NCBI RefSeq assembly: GCF_024807615.1
Contig: NZ_JANUCJ010000001.1
Span: 124,001-188,000, forward strand
Length of the DNA stretch: 64,000 nucleotides
Direction of reading: 5' to 3'
Origin: Tsukamurella ocularis
GTDB lineage: Bacteria > Actinomycetota > Actinomycetes > Mycobacteriales > Mycobacteriaceae
Below are positions 17,658 to 27,258 of this stretch, one piece after another. Below the pieces are notes generated by a model. That model was not told the DNA's origin. It was given only the letters and a program-made list of their open reading frames with translations, and made no database searches. The stretch's first letter is position 1. Each line of letters begins with the position of its first letter. The translations under genes and the position numbers were made by a program.

Positions 17658-17687
17658 TCTCGTCTGTTTCGGCGTCGCGCTACGCGG

Positions 17688-17909
17688 TCACTTGTACCGG
17701 TAGACGATGCGCCCGCGCGTCAGGTCGTACGGGGAGAGCTCCACGACGACCCGATCCTCGGGCAGAATACGAATGTAGTGCTGCCGCATCTTGCCGCTGA
17801 TGTGGGCGAGCACCTTGTGCCCGTTCTCCAGCTCGATGCGGAACATTGCGTTGGGGAGCGGCTCGACGACGCGGCCCTCCACCTCGATGGCTCCGTCCTT
17901 CTTCGCCAT
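17688..17909 (-). CDS. infA: Translation initiation factor IF-1
   Basis: IF-1 occupies the 30S A site during initiation. The 73-residue OB-fold protein begins [20 protein letters not shown] and has [19 protein letters not shown] and the [10 protein letters not shown] end. An ATG nine bases upstream adds three residues, but MAKKDG is the family start. It appears to be transcribed alone here, since its usual partner rpmJ lies beyond a divergent protease gene and a terminator. Confidence 0.97.
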   Translation of the reverse strand: MAKKDGAIEVEGRVVEPLPNAMFRIELENGHKVLAHISGKMRQHYIRILPEDRVVVELSPYDLTRGRIVYRYK

Positions 17910-18016
17910 ACCCTCCACGATCCTGTTGTCTTCAGCGGACGCCGTGTGCGACCTGTGCCCCTCCGGTGCGGACGGGCATGCGGCCGAACGCCGCGCTACC
18001 CACCTATTCTACGCGC

Positions 18017-18550
18017 TCAGCACTCGTCCGACGAATCCTGCCCGGAACCGCCCCCCGCGCTGACGAGGTGCAACGCGAGTTCGACCGAGTCGGGAACGAA
18101 GTCGGCGGGGTCCGCCGCGACCGCCGCGAGCAGATCGCCCGGCGCCATCCACGTGCCGCTCGCCACCTCCTCGGGCTGGTGCACGACCGCCCCGTCGTAC
18201 GTGCAGACGTACTGGAAGCACACGAACCGGGTACGGGGATCCTCGTAGCTCCGCACACCGACGGGCCGCAGCTCCACCCCGTGCACCCCGAGTTCCTCGA
18301 AGGCCTCGCGCGCGGCACCGTCGTCCGGAGACTCCCCCGCCAGGAGCACACCGCCCGCGGTGAAGTCGCGCAGCCCCGGGTAGACGTCCTTGATCGGCGT
18401 GCGGCGGTGCACGTAGATCCGGCCGGCGGAGTCGAAGACGAGGACGCCGGTAGTGCCGTGCCGCAGGTTTTCGGCGCGCACCCGCGACCGCGGCGCGGCC
18501 CCCGCGGGGCTCCCGGCGTCGTCGTAGAGCGCCACGATCTCGTCCGTCAT
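18017..18550 (-). CDS. NUDIX hydrolase
   Basis: This 177-residue protein has a complete NUDIX box, GGVLLAGESPDDGAAREAFEELGV (about residues 65-88), with the G-x5-E-x7-R-E-x2-E-E pattern that binds the metal. The preceding HRRTPIKDVYPGLRDF resembles the subgroup near isopentenyl-diphosphate isomerase-type NUDIX proteins. Substrates of the family are nucleoside diphosphates linked to X. The ATG at 18550 lies six bases after TACTGT, which indicates a leaderless gene. It is divergent from metY with only 60 bp between them. Confidence 0.88.
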   Translation of the reverse strand: MTDEIVALYDDAGSPAGAAPRSRVRAENLRHGTTGVLVFDSAGRIYVHRRTPIKDVYPGLRDFTAGGVLLAGESPDDGAAREAFEELGVHGVELRPVGVRSYEDPRTRFVCFQYVCTYDGAVVHQPEEVASGTWMAPGDLLAAVAADPADFVPDSVELALHLVSAGGGSGQDSSDEC

Positions 18551-18556
18551 TTCTCC

Positions 18557-18562
18557 ACAGTA
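18557..18562 (-). promoter_or_regulatory. -10 box (TACTGT) of leaderless NUDIX gene
   Basis: TACTGT on the minus strand lies six bases before the ATG at 18550. Confidence 0.55.
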
Positions 18563-18610
18563 TGAGCCAAACCCTGGACACCGCACCGCGCGTGCACTTG
18601 TATCGGGGCC

Positions 18611-19912
18611 ATGAGCAATCCGGACAGCCCGAACTGGCATTTCGAGACCGCGCAGATCCACGCCGGGCAGGCTCCCGACGGGGCCACCAACGCGCGCGCG
18701 CTGCCGATCTACCAGACCACGTCGTACACGTTCAACAACACCGATCACGCCGCGGCGCTGTTCGGGCTGGCCGAGCCGGGCAACATCTACACCCGCATCA
18801 TGAATCCGACGCAGGACGCCGTCGAACAGCGGATCGCCGCGCTCGAGGGCGGTGTCGCCGCCTTGCTCGTGGCCTCCGGCCAGGCGGCCGAGACTCTCGC
18901 GATCCTCAACGTCGCCGAGTCGGGCGATCACCTCGTCAGCTCGCCGTACCTGTACGGCGGCACCTACAACCTGCTGCACTACACCCTCGCCAAGCTGGGC
19001 ATCGAGGTCACCTTCGTCGAGAACCCGGACGATCTGGAGCAGTGGCGCGCCGCCGTCCGCCCCAACACCCGGGCCTTCTTCGCGGAGACCATCTCGAACC
19101 CTCGGGGCCACGTGCTCGACATCGCGGGCGTCTCCGGCGTGGCTCACGAGAACGGGCTGCCGCTCATCGTCGACAACACCGTCGCCACCCCGTACCTGCT
19201 GAATCCGCTCCAGCACGGCGCCGACATCGTCGTGCACTCGGCCACCAAGTACCTCGGCGGCCACGGCGCGGCGATCGGCGGCGTCATCGTCGACGGCGGG
19301 AACTTCGACTGGACGCAGGGCCGGCACCCGAACTTCACCACTCCGGACCCGTCGTACCACGGCGTCGTCTTCGCCGATCTCGGCGCGCCCGCCTTCGCGC
19401 TCAAGGCCCGCGTGCAGCTGCTGCGCGACCTGGGCCCCGCGATCTCGCCGTTCAACGCCTTCCTGCTCTCGCAGGGCATCGAGACGCTGAGCCTGCGCGT
19501 GGAGCGGCACGTCGAGAACGCGCAGAAGGTCGCCGAGTACCTCTCCGGCCAGGAGGGCGTGACCTCCGTGATCTACGCCGGTCTCCCCTCGTCGCCGTAC
19601 CACGAGCGCGCGAAGGAGCTGCTGCCCAAGGGTGCCGGCGCGATCGTCGCCTTCGAGCTCGCCGGCGGCGTGCCCGCGGGCAAGGCCTTCGTCGACGCCC
19701 TGGAGCTGCACAGTCACGTCGCGAACATCGGCGACGTCCGCTCGCTCGTGATCCACCCCGCGTCGACCACGCATTCACAGCTCACCGAGCAGGAGCAGCT
19801 CGAGGCCGGCGTCACGCCGGGCCTGGTGCGCCTGGCCGTCGGCGTCGAGCACATCGACGATATCCTCACCGACCTCCAGCTCGGCCTCAAGGCCGCGGCG
19901 AACGCGTCCTAG
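18611..19912 (+). CDS. metY: O-acetylhomoserine (thiol)-lyase, MetY type
   Basis: This 433-residue PLP enzyme makes homocysteine from O-acetylhomoserine and sulfide. It has the Cys/Met-metabolism family hallmarks: [20 protein letters not shown], the [13 protein letters not shown] loop, and K213 in [11 protein letters not shown] as the PLP-binding lysine. The C-terminus contains the [17 protein letters not shown] stretch typical of MetY rather than MetB. In many relatives metX follows; here only a 30-codon frame and a terminator follow. Annotation as the bifunctional O-acetylserine form cannot be excluded. Confidence 0.93.
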   Translation: MSNPDSPNWHFETAQIHAGQAPDGATNARALPIYQTTSYTFNNTDHAAALFGLAEPGNIYTRIMNPTQDAVEQRIAALEGGVAALLVASGQAAETLAILNVAESGDHLVSSPYLYGGTYNLLHYTLAKLGIEVTFVENPDDLEQWRAAVRPNTRAFFAETISNPRGHVLDIAGVSGVAHENGLPLIVDNTVATPYLLNPLQHGADIVVHSATKYLGGHGAAIGGVIVDGGNFDWTQGRHPNFTTPDPSYHGVVFADLGAPAFALKARVQLLRDLGPAISPFNAFLLSQGIETLSLRVERHVENAQKVAEYLSGQEGVTSVIYAGLPSSPYHERAKELLPKGAGAIVAFELAGGVPAGKAFVDALELHSHVANIGDVRSLVIHPASTTHSQLTEQEQLEAGVTPGLVRLAVGVEHIDDILTDLQLGLKAAANAS

Positions 19913-19922
19913 GGAGCCCGTG

Positions 19923-20015
19923 ATGCGCGCGCTGCGGTGGTTGCGACGGCAGGCCCGTTCCGTCCTTCAGGACGACGGTGCCTGGACCGCGGCCGTGCAG
20001 CGCGGGTGTACCTAG
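19923..20015 (+). CDS. Possible 30-aa small protein downstream of metY
   Basis: An ATG preceded by GGAG at normal spacing opens a 30-codon frame, MRALRWLRRQARSVLQDDGA followed by ten more residues ending in Cys-Thr. It starts 10 bp after the metY stop and ends 11 bp before a strong terminator, so it occupies the last slot of the metY transcript. The peptide is basic and Trp-containing. No family is recognised. Confidence 0.45.
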   Translation: MRALRWLRRQARSVLQDDGAWTAAVQRGCT

Positions 20016-20026
20016 ACACTGCACGA

Positions 20027-20067
20027 CGGAGCGCGCCCCCGAGTCCTCGACGAGGGGGCGCGCTCCG
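20027..20067. terminator. Bidirectional terminator after metY
   Basis: A perfect 14-bp stem (CGGAGCGCGCCCCC and its complement) closes a 13-base loop between the metY unit and the convergent gene at 20085. Confidence 0.85.
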
Positions 20068-20084
20068 TCTGCGTGTCGGCGGCT

Positions 20085-20756
20085 CTAGCGTTCCAAGGCC
20101 GCGCGAACCTGGTTCTCGAGGGCGACGGTGGCGGATCTCGGCAGGTCGATAAGGCCGTCGAGCTCCGCCCGGGCGCGCTGGTAGGCCTGCTGGCGCTCCG
20201 GGCCGGAGGCGGAGCCGTCGAGCGCGACGGCGAGCAGCCGCTGCGCCTTGGCGAGGCGCTCCTGCTCCACGGGCGAGAAGTCGCCGCGGCGGCGGCGCTT
20301 GGCCTCCTGCTCCGCGACGTCGAAGGCCGCGGCGTACGCGTGCACCGCGTCGCGGTACTGCTCGACGTCCGCCGCGGACGCCTCGTCGGGAGAATCCGGA
20401 CGGAGCAGGTCAGCGCGACGCTTGGCCTTGTGGAAGTCGACGGTCAGCGGCTCCCGCATGTCGACCATCATCGGGAAGTCGAGGATGGTGGCGAGGTCCG
20501 TCTCGTAGCCGAACCAGCGGGTGTCGACGCCGTCGTGCGCGGCGACAGCGCGCGCGAGTTCCCGCTGGACCTGCGCCGCATCGACCCGGCCCATGCCCTG
20601 TGTGGTGGCCAGAGCCACCTTGGTCTCCTGCTTGATGCGGTACTTCTCGAGGCGCCGGTTCGCGCGGCGCTCGTTCCACGCCGATGCGCCCTTGGCCGCA
20701 GCGCTGATCGAGCCGCCGAACACGAAGATGAGCCACCAGTAGTTCATCCACTCCAC
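20085..20756 (-). CDS. Membrane-anchored hypothetical protein with charged helical cytoplasmic part
   Basis: The 223-residue product has one N-terminal membrane helix (MNYWWLIFVFGGSISAAA) followed by a highly charged, mostly helical domain. No family is recognised. I chose the GTG at 20756, because it lies exactly six bases after a TAGCCT -10 box and so fits a leaderless mRNA; an ATG at 20747 is the alternative. It is convergent with metY and upstream of no other gene on its strand. Confidence 0.65.
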   Translation of the reverse strand: MEWMNYWWLIFVFGGSISAAAKGASAWNERRANRRLEKYRIKQETKVALATTQGMGRVDAAQVQRELARAVAAHDGVDTRWFGYETDLATILDFPMMVDMREPLTVDFHKAKRRADLLRPDSPDEASAADVEQYRDAVHAYAAAFDVAEQEAKRRRRGDFSPVEQERLAKAQRLLAVALDGSASGPERQQAYQRARAELDGLIDLPRSATVALENQVRAALER

Positions 20757-20762
20757 GAGACC

Positions 20763-20768
20763 AGGCTA
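20763..20768 (-). promoter_or_regulatory. -10 box (TAGCCT) of leaderless gene
   Basis: TAGCCT on the minus strand lies six bases before the GTG at 20756 and decides that start. Confidence 0.55.
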
Positions 20769-20822
20769 GCGCGGCGGTTCGGGCCGCTCAGGAATCTTGG
20801 TCTGGTCCTGAGCGGCCCGACC

Positions 20823-21596
20823 TCACTGCTGCTGCTCCGCGTTCGCGGTGACGATGTCGACCACGTACTGGGCGAGGCCCGGCGCGACGTCCTCGTAGTG
20901 CTTCCTGAACCGGGGATCGGTCACGTACATCTGTGCCACGCACACCTGCATCGCGTGGTCGCAGTCGTACCAACGGTCGATCCCGGCGCGGTGCCGTTCG
21001 GCGAGCTCGTTCGCCTCGGGCGAACCGGGCGCGACGCCGCGGGCCAGGCCGTCCGCGAGCGCGGCCTCGAGGGCATCGCCCTCGGCTTTGAGCTGCTTCC
21101 AGTCGTCCTTGCTGAGCTTCGCAGTGCGCTCGGCGCTCTGCTTCCACGCGTCGGTGTCGCCCCAGCGCTGCTCCGCCTCCTCGGCGTAGCCCTCACCGAG
21201 CCAGTCGGCGCCGAAGATCTCGGTCTGCTCCTCGGCGGTGAGGGTGATCCCCCGCTTCTTGCTGTTCATCATGTCCTCCGCGGCCGCGACCATCCGGTGC
21301 AAACGGTCGATCCGCTCGGAGAGCAGCTTGTGCTGCGCCTCCAGGTGGGCCATGGCATCGGCCGACGGATCGTCGAGCAGGGTCGCTATCTGCTCGAGCG
21401 GGAAGCCCAGCTCCCGGTAGGTCAGCACGCGGTGCAGCCGCTCGACGTCGTCGTCCGAGTAGGCCCGGTAGCCGGCGCCGGTGCGCGCCGACGGCGGGAC
21501 CAGCCCGATCTCGTCGTAGTGGTGCAGCGTGCGAACGCTGACCCCGGTCATTCGCGCGATGGCGCCGACCGGGTGGAGGGGCTTCCGTTCGTTCAC
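20823..21596 (-). CDS. MerR family regulator with TipAS ligand-binding domain
   Basis: The 257-residue protein has a MerR winged helix (residues about 8-75, with GVSVRTLHHYDEIGLVPPS and YRAYSDDDVERL), a coiled-coil dimer helix (about 85-115) and a C-terminal TipAS-like domain (about 130-250, with FGADWLGEGYAEEAEQRWGD). TipAS domains bind thiopeptide or other multidrug ligands. A GTG at 21605 is also in frame, but 21596 fits the MerR-type promoter that overlaps it. No target gene is adjacent, so it may regulate itself and distant genes. Confidence 0.88.
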   Translation of the reverse strand: MNERKPLHPVGAIARMTGVSVRTLHHYDEIGLVPPSARTGAGYRAYSDDDVERLHRVLTYRELGFPLEQIATLLDDPSADAMAHLEAQHKLLSERIDRLHRMVAAAEDMMNSKKRGITLTAEEQTEIFGADWLGEGYAEEAEQRWGDTDAWKQSAERTAKLSKDDWKQLKAEGDALEAALADGLARGVAPGSPEANELAERHRAGIDRWYDCDHAMQVCVAQMYVTDPRFRKHYEDVAPGLAQYVVDIVTANAEQQQ

Positions 21597-21603
21597 GCCG
21601 ACC

Positions 21604-21634
21604 ACGCTCGCGCCTCACGTCGCGTGAGGGTCAA
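21604..21634 (-). promoter_or_regulatory. MerR-type autoregulated promoter with 19-bp spacer and dyad
   Basis: On the minus strand, TTGACC (21629-21634) and GAGCGT (21604-21609) are 19 bp apart, the stretched spacing that MerR regulators untwist. The spacer holds a dyad, CCTCACG-CGA-CGTGAGG (21613-21629). Seven bases later comes the GTG at 21596. Confidence 0.7.
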
Positions 21635-21655
21635 GAGCGTTGTCATCTCCGCAGG

Positions 21656-22450
21656 TCAGGGACGCGGGGTGAGGACACGCGGACCGTCGGCGGTGACGGC
21701 GACGGTGTGCTCCCAGTGCGCGGACCGCGCACCGTCGTCCGTGACGACGGTCCAGTCGTCGGCGAGGACGGAGGTGTCGGGGGTGCCCAGGGTGAGCATC
21801 GGCTCGATCGCGAGGGTGGAGCCGACAACGAGGTGCGGGCCCTTGCCCGGGTCGCCCTCGTTGGCGAGGAAGGGCTCCATGTGCATCTCGCGGCCGATGC
21901 CGTGACCGCCGTAGCCGTCGACGATCGCGAACTCGCGGCCCAGCCGCGCGGCCTGCGCGTAGGTGGCGGTCTCGATGGCGTGCGAGACGTCGGTGAGGCG
22001 GTTGCCGTCGAGCATGGCGGCGATGCCGGCCTCCATCGCGAGGCGCGTCGCCTCGGAGAGTTCCTCGTCCGCCTTGGACAGCTCACCCACGCCGAAGGTC
22101 CACGCGGAGTCACCGTGCCAGCCGTCGAGGATCGCGCCGCAGTCGATCGACACGAGGTCGCCCTGCGCCAGCACCGTCTCCCGGTTCGGGATCCCGTGCA
22201 CCACGACCTCGTTCACCGAGGAGCAGATCGAGCCCGGAAAGCCGTGGTAGCCCTTGAAGGACGGGACGGCTCCGGCCTCGCGGATCACCGTCTCGGCGAC
22301 CTCGTCGAGTTCGAGGGTGGAAACGCCGACGCGGGCGGCGTCGCGGACCGCGACGAGCGCGCGACCCACGACGGCGCCCGCGGCGGCCATCGCGTCGAGC
22401 TCTCCCGCGGAGCGGAAGGGCACGGTCTTCTTACGGCGGAAACGACTCAC
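21656..22450 (-). CDS. map: Methionine aminopeptidase type I
   Basis: Map removes the initiator methionine from nascent proteins. The 264-residue enzyme has the pita-bread metal ligands: the two Asp in [17 protein letters not shown], His in [15 protein letters not shown], Glu in LAIEPM and Glu in AHWEHTVAV. The N-terminal [18 protein letters not shown] is normal for the operon copy. Its GTG start overlaps the adk stop by 4 bp. It is the last gene of secY-adk-map. Confidence 0.96.
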   Translation of the reverse strand: MSRFRRKKTVPFRSAGELDAMAAAGAVVGRALVAVRDAARVGVSTLELDEVAETVIREAGAVPSFKGYHGFPGSICSSVNEVVVHGIPNRETVLAQGDLVSIDCGAILDGWHGDSAWTFGVGELSKADEELSEATRLAMEAGIAAMLDGNRLTDVSHAIETATYAQAARLGREFAIVDGYGGHGIGREMHMEPFLANEGDPGKGPHLVVGSTLAIEPMLTLGTPDTSVLADDWTVVTDDGARSAHWEHTVAVTADGPRVLTPRP

Positions 22451-22992
22451 TTGTCGAGCTGCGCGGTCACGCGGCCGAGGACCTCGTCGACGGTGCCGAC
22501 GGCGTCGATGTGCGTGACGAAGTCGCCGTAGTAGGCGAGCAGCGGCGCGGTCTGGTTCTCGTACACGTGCAGGCGGTTACGGATGACCTCGTCAGTGTCG
22601 TCCGCGCGGCCGCGGGCGAGCATGCGCTCGACGACGGTGTCCTCGGGAACCTCGAAGGAGACGACGGCGTCGAGCTTCTGGCCGCCCTCGGCGAGGATCT
22701 CACCGAGCGCGTCCGCCTGATCCGTGGCGCGCGGGAAGCCGTCGAGGATGAAGCCGTTCGTCGCGTCGGGCTCCGCCAGACGCGAGCGCACCATGTCGAC
22801 GGTGACCGACGACGGGACGAGTTCTCCCGCGTCCATGTATTTCTTGGCCTCGACTCCCAGCGCGGTGCCCTCGCTGATGTTGGCGCGGAACAGGTCGCCC
22901 GTCGAGATGTGCGGAATGCCGTACTTCTCCGACAGACGCTCCGCCTGCGTGCCCTTGCCAGCGCCGGGAGGGCCGAGAATAACGAGTCTCAC
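22447..22992 (-). CDS. adk: Adenylate kinase, short-LID form
   Basis: Adk interconverts ATP, AMP and ADP. The P-loop is [10 protein letters not shown] (8-17), and [12 protein letters not shown] and [15 protein letters not shown] are the NMP-binding and LID-adjacent motifs. At 181 residues it is the short form without the zinc-type LID, as in mycobacteria. The GTG start overlaps the secY stop (GTGA), and its stop overlaps the map start, so the three genes are translationally coupled. Confidence 0.97.
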   Translation of the reverse strand: MRLVILGPPGAGKGTQAERLSEKYGIPHISTGDLFRANISEGTALGVEAKKYMDAGELVPSSVTVDMVRSRLAEPDATNGFILDGFPRATDQADALGEILAEGGQKLDAVVSFEVPEDTVVERMLARGRADDTDEVIRNRLHVYENQTAPLLAYYGDFVTHIDAVGTVDEVLGRVTAQLDK

Positions 22993-24302
22993 TTGAGGAA
23001 TCCTTCGTAGTTACGTTGCATCAACTGACTCTCGATCTGCTTCGTGGTGTCGAGCGCCACGACCACGATGATGAGGACCATCGTGCCGCCGAACGGCAGG
23101 TTACTCATGTTCGAGCCGCTACCGGTGAGTTCGATGAAGAGGTTCGGGAGGATCGCGATGATGCCGAGGTACAGCGAGCCGGGCAGTGTGATGCGCTGCA
23201 GCACGTAGTTCAGATAGTCAGCCGTCGGCTTGCCGGGGCGGATGCCCGGGATGAAGCCGCCGAACTTCTTCATCTCGTCGGCGCGCTCCTCCGGGTTGAA
23301 GGTGATGGCGACGTAGAAGTACGTGAAGAAGATGATCAACGCGAAGTAGATCACGATGTGCCACGTGCTGCCGGGGTTGACCAGGTTGGTCTGGATCCAC
23401 TGCACCCAGCCCGCAGTCGAACCGCTCGCGACGAGCTGGATGACCAGCTGCGGCAGGTACAGCAGCGACGAGGCGAAGATGACCGGGATGACGCCGGCGG
23501 TGTTCACCTTGAGCGGCAGGTAGGTCGACGAGCCGCCGTACATCTTGCGGCCGACCATGCGCTTGGCGTACTGCACCGGGATCCGGCGCTGCCCCTGCTC
23601 GACGAAGACGACGGCGACGAGGATCAGGAAGACCGCGAAGCAGACGAGGCCGAAGGCGAGGCCGCCCTGGCTCTGCAGGATCTTCTGGCCGTCGGCGGGC
23701 AGGCGCGAGGCGATGCCGGCGAAGATGAGCAGCGACATGCCGTTGCCGATGCCGCGCTCAGTGATCAGCTCGCCGAACCACATGACCAGGATCGCGCCGG
23801 CGGTCATGGTCGCGACGATGACCGTCAGCGAGAAGATGCCGTTGTCATCGAGGATGCCGGGGCAGTCGGGCAGCAGGTTGCCACGCGAGGCCATCGCGAC
23901 GATCGCGGTCGCCTGCAGCAGAGCCAGCGCCACCGTCAGGTAGCGGGTGTACTGCGTGATCTTCGCCTGGCCGGCCTGACCCTCCTTACGGAGCGTCTCG
24001 AAGCGCGGGATGACCACCATCAACAACTGGATGATGATCGACGCGGTGATGTACGGCATGATGCCGATCGCGAACACCGACAGCTGCAGCAGCGCGCCGC
24101 CGGAGAACATGTTGATCAGCGAGTAGACCTGACCGCTGTCGCCACTCGTGGCCTTGTCGACGCACTCGGTGATGGTTCCGAAGTTCACACCGGGGGACGG
24201 CAATGTGGCGCCGAGCCGGTAGAGCACGAGGATGCCCAGGACGATCAGGATCTTCCGCCGCAACTCCGGGGTCCGGAAGATCGGGACTAGGGCCGAAAGC
24301 AC
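22989..24302 (-). CDS. secY: Preprotein translocase subunit SecY
   Basis: SecY forms the protein-conducting channel with SecE and SecG. The 437-residue product has ten predicted membrane helices. It starts [17 protein letters not shown] and has LPSPGVNF, the [13 protein letters not shown] stretch and the cytoplasmic loop [16 protein letters not shown] start at 24356 is open but unlikely; I chose the GTG at 24302 after AGGAGG, although the spacing of four bases is short. It is first in secY-adk-map. Confidence 0.96.
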   Translation of the reverse strand: MLSALVPIFRTPELRRKILIVLGILVLYRLGATLPSPGVNFGTITECVDKATSGDSGQVYSLINMFSGGALLQLSVFAIGIMPYITASIIIQLLMVVIPRFETLRKEGQAGQAKITQYTRYLTVALALLQATAIVAMASRGNLLPDCPGILDDNGIFSLTVIVATMTAGAILVMWFGELITERGIGNGMSLLIFAGIASRLPADGQKILQSQGGLAFGLVCFAVFLILVAVVFVEQGQRRIPVQYAKRMVGRKMYGGSSTYLPLKVNTAGVIPVIFASSLLYLPQLVIQLVASGSTAGWVQWIQTNLVNPGSTWHIVIYFALIIFFTYFYVAITFNPEERADEMKKFGGFIPGIRPGKPTADYLNYVLQRITLPGSLYLGIIAILPNLFIELTGSGSNMSNLPFGGTMVLIIVVVALDTTKQIESQLMQRNYEGFLK

Positions 24303-24417
24303 ACATCCTCCTGGCAGCCGGGCGGCCCGGACGGGCCGCCCCACGCTCATGGACATCTGCTCCGCACGCGGTGGAGCAGGACGTCCTCATGGGTAATCCT
24401 GCAAACGTATGAACTCT

Positions 24418-24442
24418 AACAGCCGTACTCATCACGGCTGTT
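24418..24442 (-). promoter_or_regulatory. 25-bp palindrome overlapping putative secY promoter
   Basis: AACAGCCGT and ACGGCTGTT are perfect 9-bp inverted arms with a 7-base centre. A TAGAGT -10-like hexamer starts at its edge (24413-24418, minus strand). It could be an operator or a short hairpin in the secY leader. Confidence 0.45.
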
Positions 24443-24499
24443 CACGGTAGGTACCGGCCGGCAGGAGACAGTCGGCACCGTCGTGGAGCGAAACGAGAG

Positions 24500-24534
24500 C
24501 CGCGGTAGGCACCGGTGACCGGCGCCTACCGCGG
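24500..24534 (-). terminator. Terminator at the end of the rpsH-rplO operon
   Basis: CCGCGGTAGGC and GCCTACCGCGG form a perfect 11-bp stem, 25 bp past the rplO stop. It separates rplO from secY, which in many bacteria are one operon. Confidence 0.75.
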
Positions 24535-24558
24535 CGTCCACGTTGCGCAGCGCGAGGA

Positions 24559-25017
24559 CTAGGCCTCGGCCGAGGGCTTCAGCTCGGTGGTCGAACCACC
24601 GGCGGCCTCGATCTTCGCCTTGGCGGCGCCGGTGACCTTGGTCGCCGTCACGTCCACCTTGACGCTGATCTCGCCGTCGCCCAGCACCTTCACGACACGG
24701 TTCTTGCGAACCGCACCGGCGGCGACGAGCTCGTCGATGCCGATGGTGCCGCCCTGCGGGAACAGGCGAGCGATGTCGCCCACGTTCACCACCTGGTACT
24801 CGACGCGGTTGCGGTTCTTGAAGCCCTTGAGCTTCGGCAGCCGCATGTGCAGCGGCATCTGGCCGCCCTCGAAGTTCACGGGGACGTTCTTGCGCGCCTT
24901 GGTGCCCTTGGTGCCACGACCGGCGGTCTTACCCTTGGAGCCCTCACCGCGACCCACGCGGGTCTTGGCCGTCTTCGCGCCCTTCGCGGGACGGAGATCG
25001 TGCAGCTTGATAGCCAT
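24559..25017 (-). CDS. rplO: 50S ribosomal protein L15
   Basis: L15 is a late-assembly 23S rRNA-binding protein. The 152-residue product begins [20 protein letters not shown] and has the Gly-rich [19 protein letters not shown] tail and [14 protein letters not shown]. It is 3 bp after rpmD and last in the operon. Confidence 0.97.
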   Translation of the reverse strand: MAIKLHDLRPAKGAKTAKTRVGRGEGSKGKTAGRGTKGTKARKNVPVNFEGGQMPLHMRLPKLKGFKNRNRVEYQVVNVGDIARLFPQGGTIGIDELVAAGAVRKNRVVKVLGDGEISVKVDVTATKVTGAAKAKIEAAGGSTTELKPSAEA

Positions 25018-25020
25018 TGC

Positions 25021-25200
25021 TTACACCTCCTCCACTTCCACGAGATGCGATACGACCTGGATCAGGCCGCGGTTGACGGGGGTGTCCTCACGGACGACCG
25101 ACTTGCGGATGCCCTTGAGGCCCAGGGTGCGCAGGCTGTCGCGCTGGTTCTGCTTGAGCCCGACGAGGCCTCGCACCTGGGTGATCTTCAGCTCTGCCAT
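25021..25200 (-). CDS. rpmD: 50S ribosomal protein L30
   Basis: This 59-residue protein reads [20 protein letters not shown] and ends in LVEVEEV, matching bacterial L30. It occupies the gap between rpsE and rplO, with 3 bp on each side. It is short and easily missed. Confidence 0.95.
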   Translation of the reverse strand: MAELKITQVRGLVGLKQNQRDSLRTLGLKGIRKSVVREDTPVNRGLIQVVSHLVEVEEV

Positions 25201-25203
25201 GAC

Positions 25204-25854
25204 TTACGCTCCCTGACCTGCACGGGCGCGGAGCATGCCGGCCGGGGCCACGTCCTCGATGGGCAGGCCGCGACGAGCCGCGACCTCCTCGGGACGCTGC
25301 AGCTCCTTGAGAGCCGCCACGGTCGCGTGCACCACGTTGATGGCGTTGTCCGAGCCGAGGCTCTTGGCGATGACGTCGTGGACGCCGGCCGCCTCGAGCA
25401 CGGGACGCACGGCGCCACCGGCGATGACACCGGTACCCGGGCTGGCGGGACGCAGCAGCACGACGCCGGCCGCGGCCTCACCCTGCACCGGGTGCACGAT
25501 GGTGTTGCCGATCATGGGGACGCGGAAGAAGTTCTTCCGAGCCTCCTCGACGCCCTTCTGAATGGCCGCAGGAACTTCCTTGGCCTTGCCGTAGCCGACA
25601 CCGACCATGCCCTGGCCGTCACCGACGATCACGAGGGCGGTGAAGCTGAAGCGACGACCACCCTTCACGACCTTCGAGACGCGGTTGATGGTGACGACCT
25701 TCTCGATGAACTGGCTCTTCTCGGCCTCGCGGCCACCACGCTGATCGCGGTCGCGGCCACCACGACCGCCGCGGCGGTCGTTGTTGTTGTTATCGGGACC
25801 GTTGTTTCCGGCGGGGCCGTTGTTGCCGCCGTCACGACGCTGACGTCCGGGCAT
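25204..25854 (-). CDS. rpsE: 30S ribosomal protein S5
   Basis: S5 contributes to decoding fidelity and mRNA unwinding at the entry channel. The 216-residue protein has the double-stranded-RNA-binding-like N-terminal motif [20 protein letters not shown] and the C-terminal [12 protein letters not shown]. The first ~45 residues are an Asn/Gly/Arg-rich extension ([19 protein letters not shown]), a low-complexity tail that is longer than in E. coli. Confidence 0.97.
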   Translation of the reverse strand: MPGRQRRDGGNNGPAGNNGPDNNNNDRRGGRGGRDRDQRGGREAEKSQFIEKVVTINRVSKVVKGGRRFSFTALVIVGDGQGMVGVGYGKAKEVPAAIQKGVEEARKNFFRVPMIGNTIVHPVQGEAAAGVVLLRPASPGTGVIAGGAVRPVLEAAGVHDVIAKSLGSDNAINVVHATVAALKELQRPEEVAARRGLPIEDVAPAGMLRARAGQGA

Positions 25855-25897
25855 CAGGCTGCCTTTCGTTCGGTGGAAATCATGCTGGTACGAGTCA

Positions 25898-26302
25898 TCA
25901 GAACGTCAACCCGCCTTCGCGAGCGGCGTCCGCGAGCGCAGCGATCCGGCCGTGGTACTTGTTGCCACCACGGTCGAACACGACGGCCTCCACGCCGGCA
26001 GCCTTGGCACGGGCGGCGATGAGCTCGCCGACCTTCGCGGCCTGGGCCGACTTGTCGCCGCCCGCGGCCTTGACGTCCGCCTCCAGCGTCGACGCCGCGG
26101 CCAGCGTGTGGCCCTTGAGGTCGTCGATCAGCTGGACGTGGATGTGCCGGCTCGAGCGCTTGACCGCGAGCCGCGGACGGACCGCGGTGCCCTCGATCTT
26201 CTTGCGCAGGCGGAAGTGGCGACGAGCCTTCGACGTACGACGGCGCGTCGAGACGTCCTTGCCCGCAGGGATGCGCTTCTTGTTCTCAGTCTGAGTTGCC
26301 AT
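25898..26302 (-). CDS. rplR: 50S ribosomal protein L18
   Basis: L18 binds 5S rRNA. The 134-residue protein has [34 protein letters not shown] and [20 protein letters not shown], all canonical. It lies 3 bp after rplF and 43 bp before rpsE. Confidence 0.97.
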   Translation of the reverse strand: MATQTENKKRIPAGKDVSTRRRTSKARRHFRLRKKIEGTAVRPRLAVKRSSRHIHVQLIDDLKGHTLAAASTLEADVKAAGGDKSAQAAKVGELIAARAKAAGVEAVVFDRGGNKYHGRIAALADAAREGGLTF

Positions 26303-26305
26303 GAG

Positions 26306-26845
26306 TTACTTACCCGTCTTTCCGACCTTGCGACGGATCTGCTCACCCTCGTACCGCACGCCCTTGCCCTTGTAGGGATCGGGACGACGGAGCTTGCGGA
26401 TGACCGCCGAGACCTGGCCGACCTGCTGCTTGTCGATGCCGGACACGGAGAACTTGGTCGGGCTCTCCACCACGAAGGTGATGCCCTCGGGCGCCTCGAT
26501 CGGGACCGGGTGGCTGTAGCCCAGGGAGAACTCGAGGTCCTTGCCCTTGAGCGCCACGCGGTAGCCGACGCCGTAGATCTCCATCTTCTTGGTGTAACCC
26601 TCAGTCACACCCGTCACCATGTTGGCGACCAGCGTCCGCGACAGACCGTGCAGCGCCTTGTTGCGCCGCTCGTCGTCGGGACGGGCGACCACGATGGCGC
26701 CCTCATCGTTCTTCGACACCGAGATCGGCTCGGAGACGGTCAGCGCCAGCTGGCCCTTGGGGCCCTTGACGGTGACGTCCTGGCCGGCGATCTGCACGTC
26801 GACGCCCGCGGGAACGACCACGGGGTGCTTACCAATTCGCGACAT
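26306..26845 (-). CDS. rplF: 50S ribosomal protein L6
   Basis: L6 lies near the sarcin-ricin loop. The 179-residue product begins [20 protein letters not shown] and has two L6 repeats, ending with the [16 protein letters not shown] stretch. It follows rpsH by 14 bp. Confidence 0.97.
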   Translation of the reverse strand: MSRIGKHPVVVPAGVDVQIAGQDVTVKGPKGQLALTVSEPISVSKNDEGAIVVARPDDERRNKALHGLSRTLVANMVTGVTEGYTKKMEIYGVGYRVALKGKDLEFSLGYSHPVPIEAPEGITFVVESPTKFSVSGIDKQQVGQVSAVIRKLRRPDPYKGKGVRYEGEQIRRKVGKTGK

Positions 26846-26859
26846 AAGTTTCTGTCCCC

Positions 26860-27258
26860 TTACCAGACGTAAGCGAGGACTTCGCCGCCCACGCCCTGCT
26901 TGGCTGCCTGGCGATCCGTGAGGAGCCCCGAGGACGTGGAGATGATCGCCACGCCCAGGCCGCCCAGGACCTTCGGCAGATTGGTGGACTTCGCGTACAC
27001 GCGCAGACCGGGCTTCGACACGCGGCGCAGGCCGGCGATCGAACGCTCACGGCTCGGGCCGTACTTCAGCGAAACGACGAGGTTCTTGCCGACCTCGGCG
27101 TCCTCGGTACGGAAGTCGGTGATGTAGCCCTCACGCTTGAGGATCTCGGCGATGTTCGCCTTGATCTTCGAGTGCGGGAGCGTCACCTCGTCGTGGTACG
27201 CCGAGTTGGCGTTGCGCAGACGGGTCAAGAAGTCTGCGATCGGATCAGTCATGGTCAT
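26860..27258 (-). CDS. rpsH: 30S ribosomal protein S8
   Basis: S8 binds the central 16S domain and in E. coli represses the spc operon. The 132-residue protein begins [20 protein letters not shown] and ends with [20 protein letters not shown] plus GEVLAYVW. The start at 27258 fits the mycobacterial form. It is separated from rpsN by 5.7 kb of unrelated genes, and so begins its own transcript here. Confidence 0.97.
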   Translation of the reverse strand: MTMTDPIADFLTRLRNANSAYHDEVTLPHSKIKANIAEILKREGYITDFRTEDAEVGKNLVVSLKYGPSRERSIAGLRRVSKPGLRVYAKSTNLPKVLGGLGVAIISTSSGLLTDRQAAKQGVGGEVLAYVW

